DNA from: Gonapodya prolifera JEL478
Lineage: Eukaryota; Monoblepharomycota; Monoblepharidomycetes; Monoblepharidales; Gonapodyaceae
Assembly: GCA_001574975.1 (NCBI GenBank)
Contig: KQ965739.1
Span: 97,052 to 161,051, forward strand
DNA: 64,000 nt
Direction of reading: 5' to 3'
Position numbers and translations under genes: made by a program. Shown here in pieces: positions 1 to 12,336 of this stretch. The notes under the pieces are model-generated. The model was not told the origin of the DNA and ran no database searches. It saw only the letters and a program-made list of their open reading frames with translations. Every line of letters starts with the position of its first letter. Position 1 is the first letter of the stretch.

Positions 1-2
1 AC

Positions 3-65
3 GGCGAGAAGGAGAACAGGCTTGATGTCACAAGCGATACTGTGGAGGCTACTGGGTTTGTGTGA
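3..65 (+). CDS. C-terminal end of a truncated unknown gene
   Basis: The third reading frame is open from the left edge to a TGA at 63-65 and gives 20 charged, gene-like residues that start GEKENRLDV. The other two plus frames give poorer peptides. There is too little sequence to name a family. It is taken as the last exon of a gene lying to the left of the window, but an open frame this short could be chance. Confidence 0.3.
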   Translation, partial: GEKENRLDVTSDTVEATGFV

Positions 66-837
66 TTACTAGAATCTTAGAATCTTGAGGATAAGGACGG
101 ATTACTGATGTATGGATGTACTTTATTTTACATTGTTCCAAAAAGTGGGCCTTGCTGTATGTAGTTCCCGAGCGTTCATACCGGCTTACCGTGGGCGAAA
201 GAAAGGTTATGGGGAGGGAGAGGGAAAGAAAGGGGAAAAGCACTGCTTTATGTAGAGTCGAGCAGTTACACACGTCTTATTGCTGATGGAGCAACAAAGG
301 GTGCTATGTGGAGGGAGAGAGAAAGAAACGGGGGAAGAAGCTAGAACTTGCAGTTTGCAGAGTCGAGCGTTTGTACGGGCTTACTGTGGGGAAAGAAAGG
401 GAATGGAGAGGGAGAAGGAAAAGAAAGGCGGGTGAAACTGACGCAAATCAACCGCCCTTCCGCAACCCAGCCCAACCAGCAACGCCCAGACTGAGCCCAC
501 GGGACCCGACTCATCTCTGCAACTTCGGAACAACGCAAGGTTGGTTTTCCTCGAAGCCCATCACATCTCCCGCGACGGAAACAACACGATTGGCGAGTTT
601 GGATGCCAAATCATGCACACAACTGGCAGCCCTGAATCATGACTCATCCTGTCGCGAAAGACCCATGGACATGCTTCTATTATCAACACGGGATGTAATC
701 TGCCTCGTTTTCGTCCGATTCTAATCGATTGTCGGCATCCCTCTTGCCAACTCAACGCCAACCACCCGATCGTCAAACTCCTTTATTCTCACACGGGGGC
801 GCACTTCCGTCGAAGAAAATCAACCTATCCACCATTG
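66..837. other. intergenic stretch with an imperfect direct repeat
   Basis: No gene is supported here. A purine-rich unit at about 169-235 (cgagcgttcata, then aaagaaagg and gggagaggg) recurs at about 364-420 with the same order of motifs, so the stretch holds an old duplication about 195 bp apart. The right part is the likely promoter of the zinc-finger gene that starts at 838. Confidence 0.5.
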
Positions 838-2951
838 ATGTTTATCCAGGAAGAGGAAGAGGAAGAAAACCTCGAAGTCGAGGAGCCAGCGACATCGGGC
901 AGCGAATTTGGCTACGAACACGCCTCCTTTACTGTCCCAGTCGAAGTTGCGAGCCCATCAGGCGCCCTCCCGAGCACAGTGCAACAAGCTTTGACGAGCA
1001 TGTTGGCGAATGCCCTTCCTTTTGCCCAGAATGCCACAGTGGAGGAACTCGCTCAGCATATTGCGAGTGCCCAAGTCGCGCAAGCTGTTCAACAGGCTGC
1101 GCAACTCGTGCAACATATTGACGGAACGGGCTCTGGTGAGAAGACTTCACGTACATCACGCCCTTCGGTATCAGGTGGAAAGAATGCGAAAGCGGACAAA
1201 ATTAAAACTGTTGGTACCAGAACTGGTTTCGTAAGAGTCCCGTCTTAATCATTTTCGTTCTTCAAACTGCAGTGCGCGGAGTGCGGGAAGACTTTTGATC
1301 GAATGTGGAACTACAAGTCACATATGCTTGTGAGTGGAAGCCGCTCTAAAATCTGATGCCGCTTTCGGTCTGATTCGACGAAACGATTGATTGCCTTAAG
1401 ACTCATACGGGAGAAAAGAAATTTCCCTGCAATGTATGTCAGCTGCGTTTCGCCCGTGCATATGATTTGAAGCGACACTCGAGGTTTCACAATGAGGACA
1501 AGTAAGGGAATACTTTGGCGTACCGTACATTGTCGTAAAACCTTCTTGTGTCAAGACCGTACAAGTGCCCATGCGGTGAATCGTTTTATCGGTCAGACGC
1601 TTTGAAACGACACGAAAAGGCATGCCGTCCAACGACCAGGAAAGTGCAAGTGCCCCCTCCCCCACAGCAGGGCATTTTCGAAGATGAACTTGAGCTAGAG
1701 GACACTGCTCTCAACCCCGCGCCTGCCGCACCTCCTCCCGAAGAAACTGCTAAAGCATCCGAAGATCCTGTTCCTACGAGACGCATTGCCTCAACCGCGA
1801 GTGCAGCTCAAAGTTCTGCGGAAGGCCCTGTCGAAACAGAATCTCCTCTAACCGTCTCCCAACCGTCGGCACTTCCCGAACCACTCACTGGGGACGTTGG
1901 TGAATCGCTCGCTTCGAATGTTCCTCCCGGCCTGGCAACAGACGCTTCCTTTGCATCAAACTCAATTCTGAACGCTTTTGAGACGTACAGTCACTTGATA
2001 CCGGATCACGCGGCAGTCATGGCGGTAGCTGTGCCTTATATCGCACAAATGGCTCGGTCAGGAGGTCAATCCACCCAGGCTGCTGCCGCCGCAGCTGCAT
2101 ACGCTACCGCCTATGCCCATTTATTGCCGGCACAAGTTCATGTGAGACAAACTCTGCAAATCTTTGTCTTGTTCCATAAACACAGCCTAACTTGTTCCCC
2201 CGGGAAGGCGGCCGTTGCACAAGCTGCGTCTATTGCGCATGACATTATCGCACGCCAGGCTTCGGCTTCGGCGACAGGGTCTGCATTGCCATCTGCCAAC
2301 GTAGAACATCTCGCAAGAGGTGGTGAAAGTTCCGGAAACGTTGACGAAAATCCGTGGACTGCGTTTTATGGAGCGCTTGGAGATTACAACTACGAGGGCT
2401 TTGAAACCGCGGACTCTGCAGATGTTGACACCAAGGTTGCTGTGACAGAACACGACCAGCTTACTGAGGAGGGGTACGAGCAGTATTCAGGATTTGGTTT
2501 ATTTGATCAGTCGGGTAGCGCCGATGAACCAGAAGTAGCACAAACGGGTTATGATCAGGGAGATGAATATCAAGGGAACACAGAGCAATACGGAGACACT
2601 TCAACCGACATCCATGGTGTGGTGGGAGACCAGCTTGGAGATAACGACCAATCACAAATCGATGACCAATCTTCAATTCTGTGGGACGGTGCAGATGACT
2701 TCGGAGTAGACCCCTCTGCTGGCGGATCGGACTACGTCGTTTTTGAAGTAGGAGATTATGTCGACCCCGAAATAATGTTTACCGGATCTGCGCGTACCCT
2801 CCCCGCTGCGGTGATATCGGCACCCAGCATCTCGGAAAGGAGTCAGGATGTGCAGGGGACTCACGAAACGCCGCGGAAAAAACGGAAGCTTGACGTATCT
2901 TATGGGGAAGGTGCTTCTCGAAGGAGATCGCGATCCGGTGGCGAGGCTTGA
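838..2951 (+). CDS. C2H2 zinc-finger protein with a long acidic tail
   Basis: Five exons, 838-1230, 1273-1329, 1401-1501, 1556-2141 and 2208-2951, join in phase to about 626 residues. The ATG at 838 is preferred because the only earlier in-frame start is a TTG. Residues about 132-205 carry three tandem C2H2-type fingers: CAECGKTF...HMLTH, a linker THTGEKKFPC, then FPCNVC...HSRFH and YKCPCGESF...H. The third finger ends in HEKAC, so its last ligand is Cys. The second linker is shortened. Before the fingers there is an acidic stretch (six Glu) and an Ala/Gln-rich helix-prone segment. After them comes a long low-complexity tail rich in Asp, Gln and Ser, and a basic patch RKKRKL near the C-terminus that could be a nuclear localisation signal. 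The likely role is DNA-binding transcription regulation; targets are unknown. The last intron (2142-2207) is a multiple of three and has no stop, so its retention would still be coding. Confidence 0.75.
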
Positions 2952-3066
2952 GTACCACAATGCAAATATTGTATATAGAAACGTCGCCCCATACCCGAAG
3001 ATTGGTTCATTCACAAGAAGATCGACTACTGGACCTGAATGTATATCAAAATTTTATAACAAATGG

Positions 3067-4746
3067 TTAACTGCTATCGTCATCTGACTCCTGAGCAACG
3101 CCAGTCGTATCCAATCTTTCTTTCCGTCGTTTCTTCTTCTGCCTTTGCTTCTCCCTCTTTTTAGCATTCTTATCGTCTTCCCCACCGGCTGTAGTCGGGT
3201 TCTGTTGAGCGGCTGGTGGTGGGGCCGTTTCTGTCTCTTCCAGTTTGTTTTTCTTCTTTCGCCGTTTTGCGGCCTTTTGGTCTGCCGTCTGCGGAATTCC
3301 AGTTTCGACTTCACCTTCGTCGTCGTCGTCCCCACGTTCCTGTTCATACCGGACTCCACCAGCGTCATACTCGCTGCGATAAGCTTCATCTGGGTCCTGC
3401 TTCGCAAGGTCATCACTTTGACTCAAGGATTTGGAACCGCGTCCCACAGGAGGACGCTTCGGCGTTGCCAGTTTATAGTCCATTTGCGTCTTGCTGGGTG
3501 ATGTGGGTAAGGCGGGGGAGGCAAGGTTTACCGACCGGGCGATTGAGGCAGGGACTAGAAACCCAGACTTCAGTGCCGGGGCATTTGCAACGTCAATTCG
3601 CGAAGACCAGGTCGGTTGAAACAGGGTGCCTCGTAGCGTGAGCATGTCGTTTGCTGTCACGATGCTGGAGCGATAAAACAGTGGAATGGTTCAACTTCGT
3701 TGACACAAGGGGCTAACAGACCTCTCACCTGGAAACCCAACATCCAATAGCACAGCCCTCATCCATTTCGTCCCTTTTCGTTCCATCAGTCCCCTTGTCA
3801 ATCCAAACGCCTTTTGAGGTATCGTATACAAAGCGGTCCGGGATATTGTCCGCGGGAACGAACAGATTGAACACGCGATGAACGAGTAAAGAGATGTGAG
3901 TTGGGGACGACAAGGTCACTGTGCCAACTGGAAGAGGTTTGAGGGGTGGTGTTTAGTCAGAATAGAGCTTCTAAACCTTTGCGTGTTCGACTCACCGACG
4001 TAGTCTCTCACTTTCGGGTTCCACACGACGGCATCAGTTCGAACGAGAACGTGCGCATGTGGAGTGTCGTACAATACTTCCGCATCCTTCATCAGTGGCT
4101 CGGGTTCCGTATAGCTCAAAAGTACACCAGGAAGTTCAGGCAAGTACCTGGCAGTCGGGAGACCTTGAGGAACGCGAATAAAAATATCGCCAACTGAATC
4201 TCACTTCATCAAGTAGCGGGAGAGATAGTCGTCGATTCCACGCTCAAAGTCACCAATGAACTTTGCCGGTAAGTAAATCCTCCAGTCGATGGTGACACGA
4301 TTAAAGGTGCGGAGCAGTGATGTGTCCGTCGAGTTGGTAACGGATCTCAAGGAAGTAGAGCTCCCGAGCGTCTTCGGCTGCTCAAGAGGAGCACTCGTCG
4401 TTGCCTCAGATTTCCCGTGAGGGGCAGCGGAAATCTCTCGCTTGGGCTTCTCCTTCTTGATGCGTTTCGATGATTGCCCTAGGTCGTCGTTCTTCCCGCC
4501 CACCCCATTCCTGCTCTCGTCCAAGCTTTCAGGTTTCGCATTCACGCCACTTTCTGAATGTCGCTTTCTTTTCTTTTCTTCTTTACGGCGTTGCTTCTCT
4601 GCCTTCCGTTCCCCTTCGGTCATCGATGTTTCCTCGTGCCTCACTGTCCTCTCCTCTTCCAGCCCTGCCTCTCCCACGTTATCTTTGAACTCGTCCTTTC
4701 GTTTCTTCTTCTTAGCATCCGTGATGAGTGTTCCAGCGTCCGCCAT
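3067..4746 (-). CDS. RPA43: RNA polymerase I subunit A43 (Rpa43)
   Basis: Minus-strand exons 4746-4205, 4147-3996, 3927-3729 and 3664-3067 join in phase to 496 residues. The core (about residues 165-300) has the Rpb7-N-like and OB-fold pattern of A43: a segment with YLPELPGVLLSY, an acidic-to-hydrophobic strand ending VVWNPKVRDYV, then ISLLVHRVFNLFVP and a strand with KGVWID. In Pol I, A43 forms the stalk with A14 and is the docking point for the initiation factor Rrn3. The protein is longer than the yeast or human subunits (roughly 330 residues) because of Lys/Glu-rich disordered arms: an N-terminal arm of about 160 residues with many KKKRK patches, and a C-terminal tail rich in Lys and Asp. 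Both are expected of nucleolar proteins. Its 3' side faces the zinc-finger gene tail to tail. Confidence 0.8.
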
Positions 4747-4830
4747 CGCACGAAATTGATGATAAAAGAAAACCTGGCCACAGCCATGGCAACCATCACC
4801 ATACATTGCTACATTGAAATGAGATAATGT

Positions 4831-7010
4831 CTACTTGTCGGAAAGAGCAACAACTCCGGGAAGAGCTTTGCCTGCAAACCATGGGAGAATTAGTTGATTT
4901 CATTTCACACCACGAAGTGCACACAACCCATAACCCACCTTCAAGCAGTTCCAAACTCGCCCCACCACCCGTGCTCACATGCGCCAGCTTCTCCTCCGCA
5001 CCCCACTTCGCAACGGCTGTGGCCGTGTCACCACCACCGACGATGACGGTCGCCCCGTGTCCCGAAACCTCCACCAAAGCGTCGAGCATGTCCTTGGAGC
5101 CGGCCTCGAACTTGGGGAACTCGAAAACACCGGGAGGGCCGTTCCAAAGGATGGTTTTGGCGGAAAGAATAGTTTCTCTGAAGATGGCGCGGGATTTAGG
5201 TCCGACATCCAATCCCTGTGTTGCGAACGAACTCGTTTATATCGATCGACGGTTGCGGAAATAGACGTTCATTCCGCTCACCATCCATCCGTCAGGAATC
5301 CCGGACTCGTCGGTCGCCTCTCCAACCTGCGCGTCCTTGTCAAATTTGTCCGCCGTCACGTAGTCAACGGGAAGGAAAATCTTGACGCCCCGAGCCGCTG
5401 CCTTGTCCACGACTTCTTTCACAATCTTTGCGCCTTCACCGTCGAACAAAGAGTTGCCAATCTAGGCAAAACAATGGTTCAGAACGAACTTCTGCAAAGG
5501 AAAGTGTCCGACTGTGTGCCCTCACCTTGACGTTTTCGAGCACCTTCTTGAAGGTGAAGGCCATTCCACCTCCGATGATGAGGAGGTTCACCTTGTCGAT
5601 AAGGTTGTTAATGAGCTGGATTTTGTCCGACACCTTGGCACTACATGAAGCATAAGCAGTGTCTCAAACTTATCGGTGGACAACAAAAATTTACAATTAC
5701 AGGACCCACCCGCCAAGAATAGCAAGGAACGGTCGTTCGGGGCTCTCGAGCGCTTTCGCAAAGTAGTCGAGTTCCTTTTTCATGAGGAAGCCCGCGGCCC
5801 TTTGGGGAACATCCAGACCCACCATAGAGCTGTGCAGTGAACAAAACAAGCGTTCTTATATGTGCCAGAAGCCAAGCCTCGAGCAACGATAGTGATTTTT
5901 ACCTGTGGGCTCTGTGGGCTGTTCCGAACGCGTCGTTGACGTAAACATCGGCCAATTTGGTGAGAGATTGGCGGAACTTGGCAACATCTTCTTTGCTGGC
6001 CGCTTTCTGGAATTAAATTTGGTCAAATGTCAACACGGAGACTCATGAATAAATCAGAATCCAATCCCGCTCGACCCGTAAAAACCTTCGTCAACGGTAG
6101 AGATTCGGGTTCCTCTGGTGATGTTCATATCATTTTCCCTTTCCGTTCCGAGCTCACCTTGGTACCGTCCTTGAGCTTCACGCTGCCCTCTTCCTCCAAA
6201 TGGAACCTGACATTCTCCAAGAGAATCACTTCGCCTCCCGAGGCTTCCGCGACGCGCGCTTCGACCTCTGGTCCAACACAGTCCGGGAGGAAGGTGACGG
6301 GTTTTCCGAGAAGCTTGGACAGTTCGTCCGCGACGGGTTTCAGTGAAGATTTGGCTTGAACTTGCCCGTCGGGGCGGCCGAGGTGAGATGCGAGGATGAC
6401 GGCTTTGGCTCCTAATATGATGGTGAAAATTGTTGAGTCAATCGCACAAAATGGACGCGGGTAAAAGACAGGAAGGTCTCCGAACGAGGTCGATATCGAT
6501 GTACACCGATTTGCTCGTCGAATGAAATTCCCAGGGTGCTGAATGAGCCTTCCATGTGAGTTCGAGGTGAAATAGACAGGAGCGGACAACGATTCGCCTC
6601 TCAAACCCAGTTTCGTCAGGGATGTGTCCCGCCTACGAGACCAATTGAAACAACACAATCCGAAGCTTCCAACCCTCGAAGTGTGGTCCATCTGAAAGAC
6701 ATTGTCAATCCGGGAGGGTAGCCAACTCACCGCTTTCAGCAGCGTATTTGATTGTAGGAAGGGCAGCAACAATGCGTTGGTTGTTTGTGATCTTCCCGTC
6801 GGCGAAGGGGACGTTGAAGTCGACTCTATAGTGCGATTTGATGACAGATCGGTCGGTTTCGGGTCAGATGCGGGTGTTTCGAGTGAGTAATGGAACAATT
6901 GATCCCAATCCGTGTTGCACCGACGACTCGAAACTTCCAACGTACCGAATGAATACCTTCTTCTCGGCGAGATTGACGTCCTTGATTCCAAGTTTGTTGG
7001 AGATGCTCAT
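4831..7010 (-). CDS. PGK1: phosphoglycerate kinase
   Basis: Nine exons (7010-6946, 6825-6731, 6411-6158, 6006-5903, 5829-5710, 5640-5526, 5461-5282, 5215-4939, 4871-4831) join with every phase consistent to 416 residues, the same length as yeast Pgk1. The enzyme moves the acyl phosphate of 1,3-bisphosphoglycerate to ADP in glycolysis, in the cytosol. Family signatures are all visible: RVDFNVP near the N-terminus, [19 protein letters not shown], the hinge segment [35 protein letters not shown] and the nucleotide loop GGGDTA followed by [11 protein letters not shown]. The last exon codes only the final 13 residues or so. Introns are short except the second (6412-6730, 319 nt). The upstream neighbour is divergent, so 7011-7376 is probably a shared promoter. 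Confidence 0.95.
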
Positions 7011-7376
7011 GGCGAGAACGAGGGTGTGACGAAGAATTGAAAATGGAATGGGAAGCCGGGAGTGCAGGGACGAAATCGAGTCACCTTCGGTCTCAGGACC
7101 CGGGCTCAGCCCATAGGTTCTTAACACATCCATTTCGTGCGTCCAATAATTTCATTTCCCCTCACGTTTCACTGTTACGAAGCAATGGTTCATCTATGGC
7201 ATGGGGCATGTCTCGTCAAGTTTTGGCTCATCCTATTATTATCTGGTGAGTTGTTCAGTTGACATCAAACGACATCTCATGCAGTGATCCATCGTGAGGT
7301 CCAGGATCGGCAAAATGTTGACCTGGCTGAATTTTCCCGTCACAGCACTCCATTCCTCGATCGGATCACTCCTGCC

Positions 7377-9026
7377 ATGACCCACGACCCTGCAGCCGAC
7401 GAAGATGCCTCGCGCTTCGAGTTTCTTTTCTCCATCGACACGCGGGGCGACGCCTCTCTTCTTCCGGACGAACCGATTCCAGAACCAATGCTCACTCGCC
7501 CAGGGCGAGGGCAGGTCCTCGCGGAACCAACAACCCCGGAAACGGGCAGACGGTTTATTACGATTTCCGAAGGCGCGGTGGGACTGGTGGATTCGGCGGA
7601 GGCTGCGTCGGCGCGGCGTGGTGGGAAGGGAGGTGGGGGAGGTAGTGGTGGGCGACAACGTTCGGGCAAGAAGAAGGCGGGGAAGCAAGTCATTGCGAGC
7701 TTTCTCTCAATGGAAGACCAGGCACACACGGCTCGAACACAGGCGCCGACGGTCTCTACTGTGGATGATTTTTATGGGACGATTCCAAAGCGGAGACGAA
7801 GGGGAAAGGGAAAGAACATTGCGCCCGTGTCGGACGACAAAACGGATCTCGCGGCGTTTGCAGACTACATCATGAACATGGATGAGGACGATGAGGACGC
7901 TGACGTGCTCCTGGAAGGAGGTACACCGCTAGACGATCAGACGCTTCTGGAGCTCTTGAACGAGATCGACGTGGAGGACAGCAGTGACTCGGACATCTTG
8001 TCCGACGAGTATCCTGACGATTTCGTTTTACAACCACACCCGAGCCGTCACCTTACCGACGCTCAAATGAACGAGGACTTTAACGATGTTGAAAGAGATT
8101 TCGGTGGGCTTATAATATCCTCCGAGAGCGATGACGACGACGCACCAACGGCAGGTACACATCCTGGCCTTTCCAAATCCGCTGCGAAGAAGCAACGAAA
8201 GATCGAAACCCGTCTGAAGCGGCAGCGGCTACGTGCAGAAGCCGACGAGCGGGCACGGGAGGGGCGACGAATCGCTGGAGAAATGGGAGGCGCCGGGTGG
8301 AATGTGAACGGTCGTGGAAGAAGCCGAGGCGGCGGCGGCGGCGGTCGAGGTGGTCGCGGCGGTCGCGGAGGAAGGAACGGTGACGACGACGGTTCAAGAC
8401 CGGGCTCAAACACATTGGCGTCGATCCTCTCCAGCTTGAATCACAAGATCCACTCCTTTGCCTCGGACTCGTCGGGCTCTGCACTTTCTACCCTTCTCCT
8501 CCCACCGCTCCCCTCGCACCTGCGACGTCACGTCCTCATTCTCGCCCGCCATTACGACGTGAAACTCATCACGCGCGGGAGTGGCAAGAAGAAACTCCCC
8601 GTCTTGATTCGAACGAGTCGAACCCGTGTGCCAGAGAAATGGAACGCGTTGGTGGGCCAGCTTGTCCAAACGGGATTGAAAGAACCCAGCCACAGTGAGA
8701 TGCGGAACGCCCGTGGTCGAAAAGACTTTTCTGGTGGCAACTCCACAAGCGGACGTGGGGGGCCTCGGGGCCGGGGCCGGGGCGGGACAACCCAAAAGGC
8801 CGGTCGTCCAGCGGCCTCTGGATTCTCGGTTGGTGACGTTATCGGGTCTGAAGCCACCCCGCTGTACGACCAGCACGACAACGTTGGGCACAAGATGATG
8901 CGCCTGATGGGGTGGAATCCGGGCGAAGGGCTGGGAAGGACAGAGGAGGACGGGGGTGGCGGTGTGGGGAGAGTGGAGCCGGTGGAAGTTGTCGTGCGTG
9001 GGTTTAGGTCGGGGTTGGGTGCTTGA
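7377..9026 (+). CDS. R3H and G-patch domain protein, Sqs1-like
   Basis: One uninterrupted frame gives 549 residues from the ATG at 7377. The frame is open further left to about 7284, so the true start may lie upstream. Residues about 350-425 match an R3H domain: L..LNHKIHSF, then LPSHLRRHVL and a run ending GSGKKKLPVLIRTS. The C-terminus (about 490-549) is a G-patch: VGHKMMRLMGWNPGEGLGR and then Gly-rich turns. The R3H plus C-terminal G-patch pairing is that of fungal Sqs1, a protein known to activate the DEAH helicase Prp43 in ribosome assembly and splicing. The middle is acidic and then Arg/Gly-rich (RGGG repeats), as in RNA-binding proteins. Unlike its neighbours the supported part has no intron. 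Confidence 0.75.
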   Translation: MTHDPAADEDASRFEFLFSIDTRGDASLLPDEPIPEPMLTRPGRGQVLAEPTTPETGRRFITISEGAVGLVDSAEAASARRGGKGGGGGSGGRQRSGKKKAGKQVIASFLSMEDQAHTARTQAPTVSTVDDFYGTIPKRRRRGKGKNIAPVSDDKTDLAAFADYIMNMDEDDEDADVLLEGGTPLDDQTLLELLNEIDVEDSSDSDILSDEYPDDFVLQPHPSRHLTDAQMNEDFNDVERDFGGLIISSESDDDDAPTAGTHPGLSKSAAKKQRKIETRLKRQRLRAEADERAREGRRIAGEMGGAGWNVNGRGRSRGGGGGGRGGRGGRGGRNGDDDGSRPGSNTLASILSSLNHKIHSFASDSSGSALSTLLLPPLPSHLRRHVLILARHYDVKLITRGSGKKKLPVLIRTSRTRVPEKWNALVGQLVQTGLKEPSHSEMRNARGRKDFSGGNSTSGRGGPRGRGRGGTTQKAGRPAASGFSVGDVIGSEATPLYDQHDNVGHKMMRLMGWNPGEGLGRTEEDGGGGVGRVEPVEVVVRGFRSGLGA

Positions 9027-9610
9027 CCCATGGGTTTCTTCGTGTCCGTCTGGCGACAGAAAACAGTTTTGGGATAGAAACTATACATATGAATTGGACC
9101 ACAACCGTTTGAAACAAACCAAAACAGTCCCTCTTGCCCACCTCTCTACCCGGAAGATTTCGAATGTCTAGAGTCGTTGTAAAATTGTTCTATTTTTACC
9201 TTTCACAGGAGACGATCAAGTGAATTGATTTTGAGTGTGTACACAGAGTGGCGATGTGGCATATTCATCGAACTACCCTTTTCCGTCTCGTTTTGTTCCC
9301 GAAGGTAAACTTTTGTGGCGGCTGTGACGCAAAACTGATGAGGAATTGTCACAAGCCGAAGGGTTTATTGGAAGCCAAACCTTGAAAATTGAAAGTTCCG
9401 CCCGAACCTGCCCCGAACGCCGGTACAGAAGGGGACCACACACCTCTCTCAAACGGCTTGAAGCACAGGCAGCTCATAAGTCGGGTTTGAAAGGCTCGCG
9501 GGCCAAAGTGCGCCGAAAAACAACTGATCGAAAGGGTGAGGAGCGAACATGCGCCTCCAACATTTTTCCACGATTTTTGATCTGCGACCATTTCAACCAT
9601 CGAAACCAAA
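9027..9610. other. intergenic, no gene seen
   Basis: No coding signal is supported. The stretch lies between the R3H/G-patch gene and the glycosidase gene, both on the plus strand, and should hold the terminator of the first and the promoter of the second. Confidence 0.5.
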
Positions 9611-12336
9611 ATGCAGAAGCGACCACCCCACTCCACACCCGCGATGGACCATTCCGTTGCAAAAACAGAACGCGGGCACGAGCGGACGCGTTCTTACTCA
9701 CGCACCAATCGCGATGGGGGGCTTGAGCCATCTCGCGCGGTGCCGCAAGCTGCTCCTCCAGTTCCTCCAAAAACCCCATCACGCGCCGTCGTTGGGCGAG
9801 CTATCCCCATCAGCCCGGCGTCGCCTCGAGGTGCATCTGGAGATGAGGATGGCGGCTACCGCACATCTGAGTCGGATTCAACGGGACTCGTGAAAACTGG
9901 ATTACCGCCACCCGTCCCCAGAAAAGACCGCTCACATTTTTCTGCTGGTGCCATCAAGGCTCCTGATGCCGCAGCGCATTCTTCCGCACGAAGTTTGGCG
10001 AAACATGTCCCATTGGATCCTGGTTTCAATCGCATGCAGAGCGATTTTGGAGACCCAAGACCCCCAACACCTTTGTATAGGCGGCGTCCATTTCAGATTG
10101 GGGCTGTTTTGGGACTTGTTGCACTTGTGTTGATCATCGGTTTGGGTGTCGGTCTGAGCCGGAAGTCGACGACCGCTCCAACCTCCCAGGTGAGCAGTCT
10201 ATGCAACCACCGTATCATTAGCTAGTCTTCACTTTCTGCATGCACGTTGTCAGCAATTGACATCAGGGTCGTCAACCGTCCTGCTTAACACCGCGCCATT
10301 CACAACATCTGCTCGAACCGCGTCCTCCAGCACCTCTTCACCCACCCCACTCGCCACCCCAAACCTCCCCGCGCTCAGCATTCAAGGCTCGCGAATCATA
10401 GAATTCAACTCGGGTCGAACCGTCCTCCTCCACGGAGTGAACATAGTCTCCAAGTTCTCACCGTTCCAACTCGTCGACCTGTCCAGCCCATCCACAATCT
10501 CTGCCGCGTTGGACCCACTCGCCAAACAGGGCTACAACTTTGTTCGTTTGGGCTTCACGTGGGAAGCCTACGAATCTCAGCGTGGCATCTACACGCTTTC
10601 CTATCTTACTGACTACGTTAACATCGTTCGGGAGCTCGGTCTTCGCGGTATATACACCCTCGTGGATTTCCATCAAGACACCTTCTCGCGATGGTCCATT
10701 GGCGGCTGTGGGGAAGGCTTCCCGCAATGGACAGTTCCTGAAGCCAACCAAAGCACACCCGCCAACTTTTCGTCGCCTGACGATATGCGCGCAAAAGGGT
10801 GCCCCCTGTGGGGTGTGACGCAGAACCGCCAAGTTTCGAGAGGAGGGGACCTCGACGTTGCGTTTGGCAACCTTGTGGCCGCCGGAAGTGTTAGGGATGC
10901 GTATATGCAGATGGTAGGCAATGTCGCCAGTGCCCTTCTGGGGCTGAGAGACTGTGTGCTTGGATTCGACGTCAGTGAGTTACCCCCAGCTCACCGCTAA
11001 CATGTCGGGAGGATTCCTTTAACATTGTCTTTCGTCACAGTCAACGAACCATTCCTTATCAACAACGCTTTTTACGAAGCCGCTTACGCTGCCATTAACG
11101 CCACGGGTTGGGATTATCCAAACATGATCATTGAGCCACCATTCAAGAACAAGCAAACCCTCACACGCCCAAACATTCCGAATATGATTTACGGAGTAGG
11201 TACCGCTCTTATGCTTTGTGTTTGGTGGTGGCGTTGCTGATTGTTTCGCTTCGAATTTATTGAAAAGCCGCATTATTATGATTGGCGCTTCATTATGGAC
11301 GAAGTGTACATCCAACTCCAGTACGCTTTCCAGAACGGAGGATTAACGTCAGCGCTCAATGCATTCGTGACGACGCCAACTACCGCAACTCGCGACAATC
11401 TCGTCGCCCAACTGCAGTTCATTTTGGTGAGTGAACAGGATTTACGTGTCCGCGACTTTTTCACTCAACCCATTTTACTCAACCCAATTCGTTTCTGTTC
11501 AGGTTGCCACCGACAAACTCACCGAATGGATGGGAAACGGTGTTTCGGGAAGTTCTGTGACTTCTTACCTTTCCGAAGCCTCTGCGATCCAGTCGAGCCT
11601 CACTTCGTACCAAACAATGGCGGCAACGCTTTTGAGTAACCCTGATCGCACTGCCCTCTCCTCGTTCAGTTCCTCCGTTACAAACTTCGCAAACACGCTC
11701 AATGTGCAACTCTTCACTCCATCGACTGGTCTCTTCCCCGTTCTCGCCCCCACGCTGTCAGCAGGTGCACCCAACACCGATGCTCCCATGACCAGCATGG
11801 TGACAGATTCCGCCGCGCTTGGATCCGTACCGGTGATTCTGGGAGAGTTTGGATGCGACGGCGCGGCCATGTTCATTGATTGTCCCGGCTGGGTCTGGTC
11901 TATGACGTCTTCGGCGGAGACACAACTTGCTGCGGGTTACGCACAGTGGCTGTACGCTCCCCAATGGACGCCGCAACTCGGTGACATCTTCAACTTGGAG
12001 AGTTTGAGCATCACTACCGGAGTGCAAGGTGGCTTCCAACCGAGAGCAACCATGATGGTGGGACGGCCCCACGTGCGGAAAGTTGCGGGCATCCCAACGG
12101 CGGTACAAGTGGGGAGGAGCCCCATTTCGTTATCTGTGACGTACACAACGTCGGCGACCACAAATTCAACGACAGAACTCTTCTTCGATGTTAGCGCAGC
12201 CTGCGGAACAACGGCTTCCAATATCGTTGTGACCCCAGCAGCGGCTGTTTGCTCCACTGCACAAAACCCGTTGATCTCGTGTGATTCGTCAGCTTTACCA
12301 GCTAACACTGCAGTCACCGTGACCATCTCCTGCTAA
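9611..12336 (+). CDS. membrane-anchored GH5 glycosidase, endoglycoceramidase-like
   Basis: Exons 9611-10189, 10254-10974, 11041-11195, 11268-11426 and 11503-12336 join in phase to 815 residues. The N-terminal 160 residues are Pro/Ser/Arg-rich and cytosol-like. One strong membrane segment follows (about 161-184, IGAVLGLVALVLIIGLGVGL), then a Ser/Thr linker and the catalytic domain, which gives type II topology. GH5 hallmarks: VLLHGVNIVSKF, a strand ending DFHQDTFSRW, the acid/base Glu in FDVINEPF (about residue 436), PHYYDW, and the nucleophile Glu in VILGEFGCDG (about 653). The HGVN, HQD and CPGW features resemble endoglycoceramidases and glucosylceramide or steryl-glucoside hydrolases, so a sphingoglycolipid or sterol glycoside substrate is inferred. 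The C-terminal 120 residues form a beta-rich tail with several Cys. Cell-surface or vesicle-lumen location is inferred from the anchor. Confidence 0.8.

Noticed and set aside
7185-7245. Upstream exon for the R3H/G-patch gene with a GTGAGT donor
   Set aside because: It would need a 39-nt intron, shorter than any other here, and adds a hydrophobic start unlike Sqs1 proteins.
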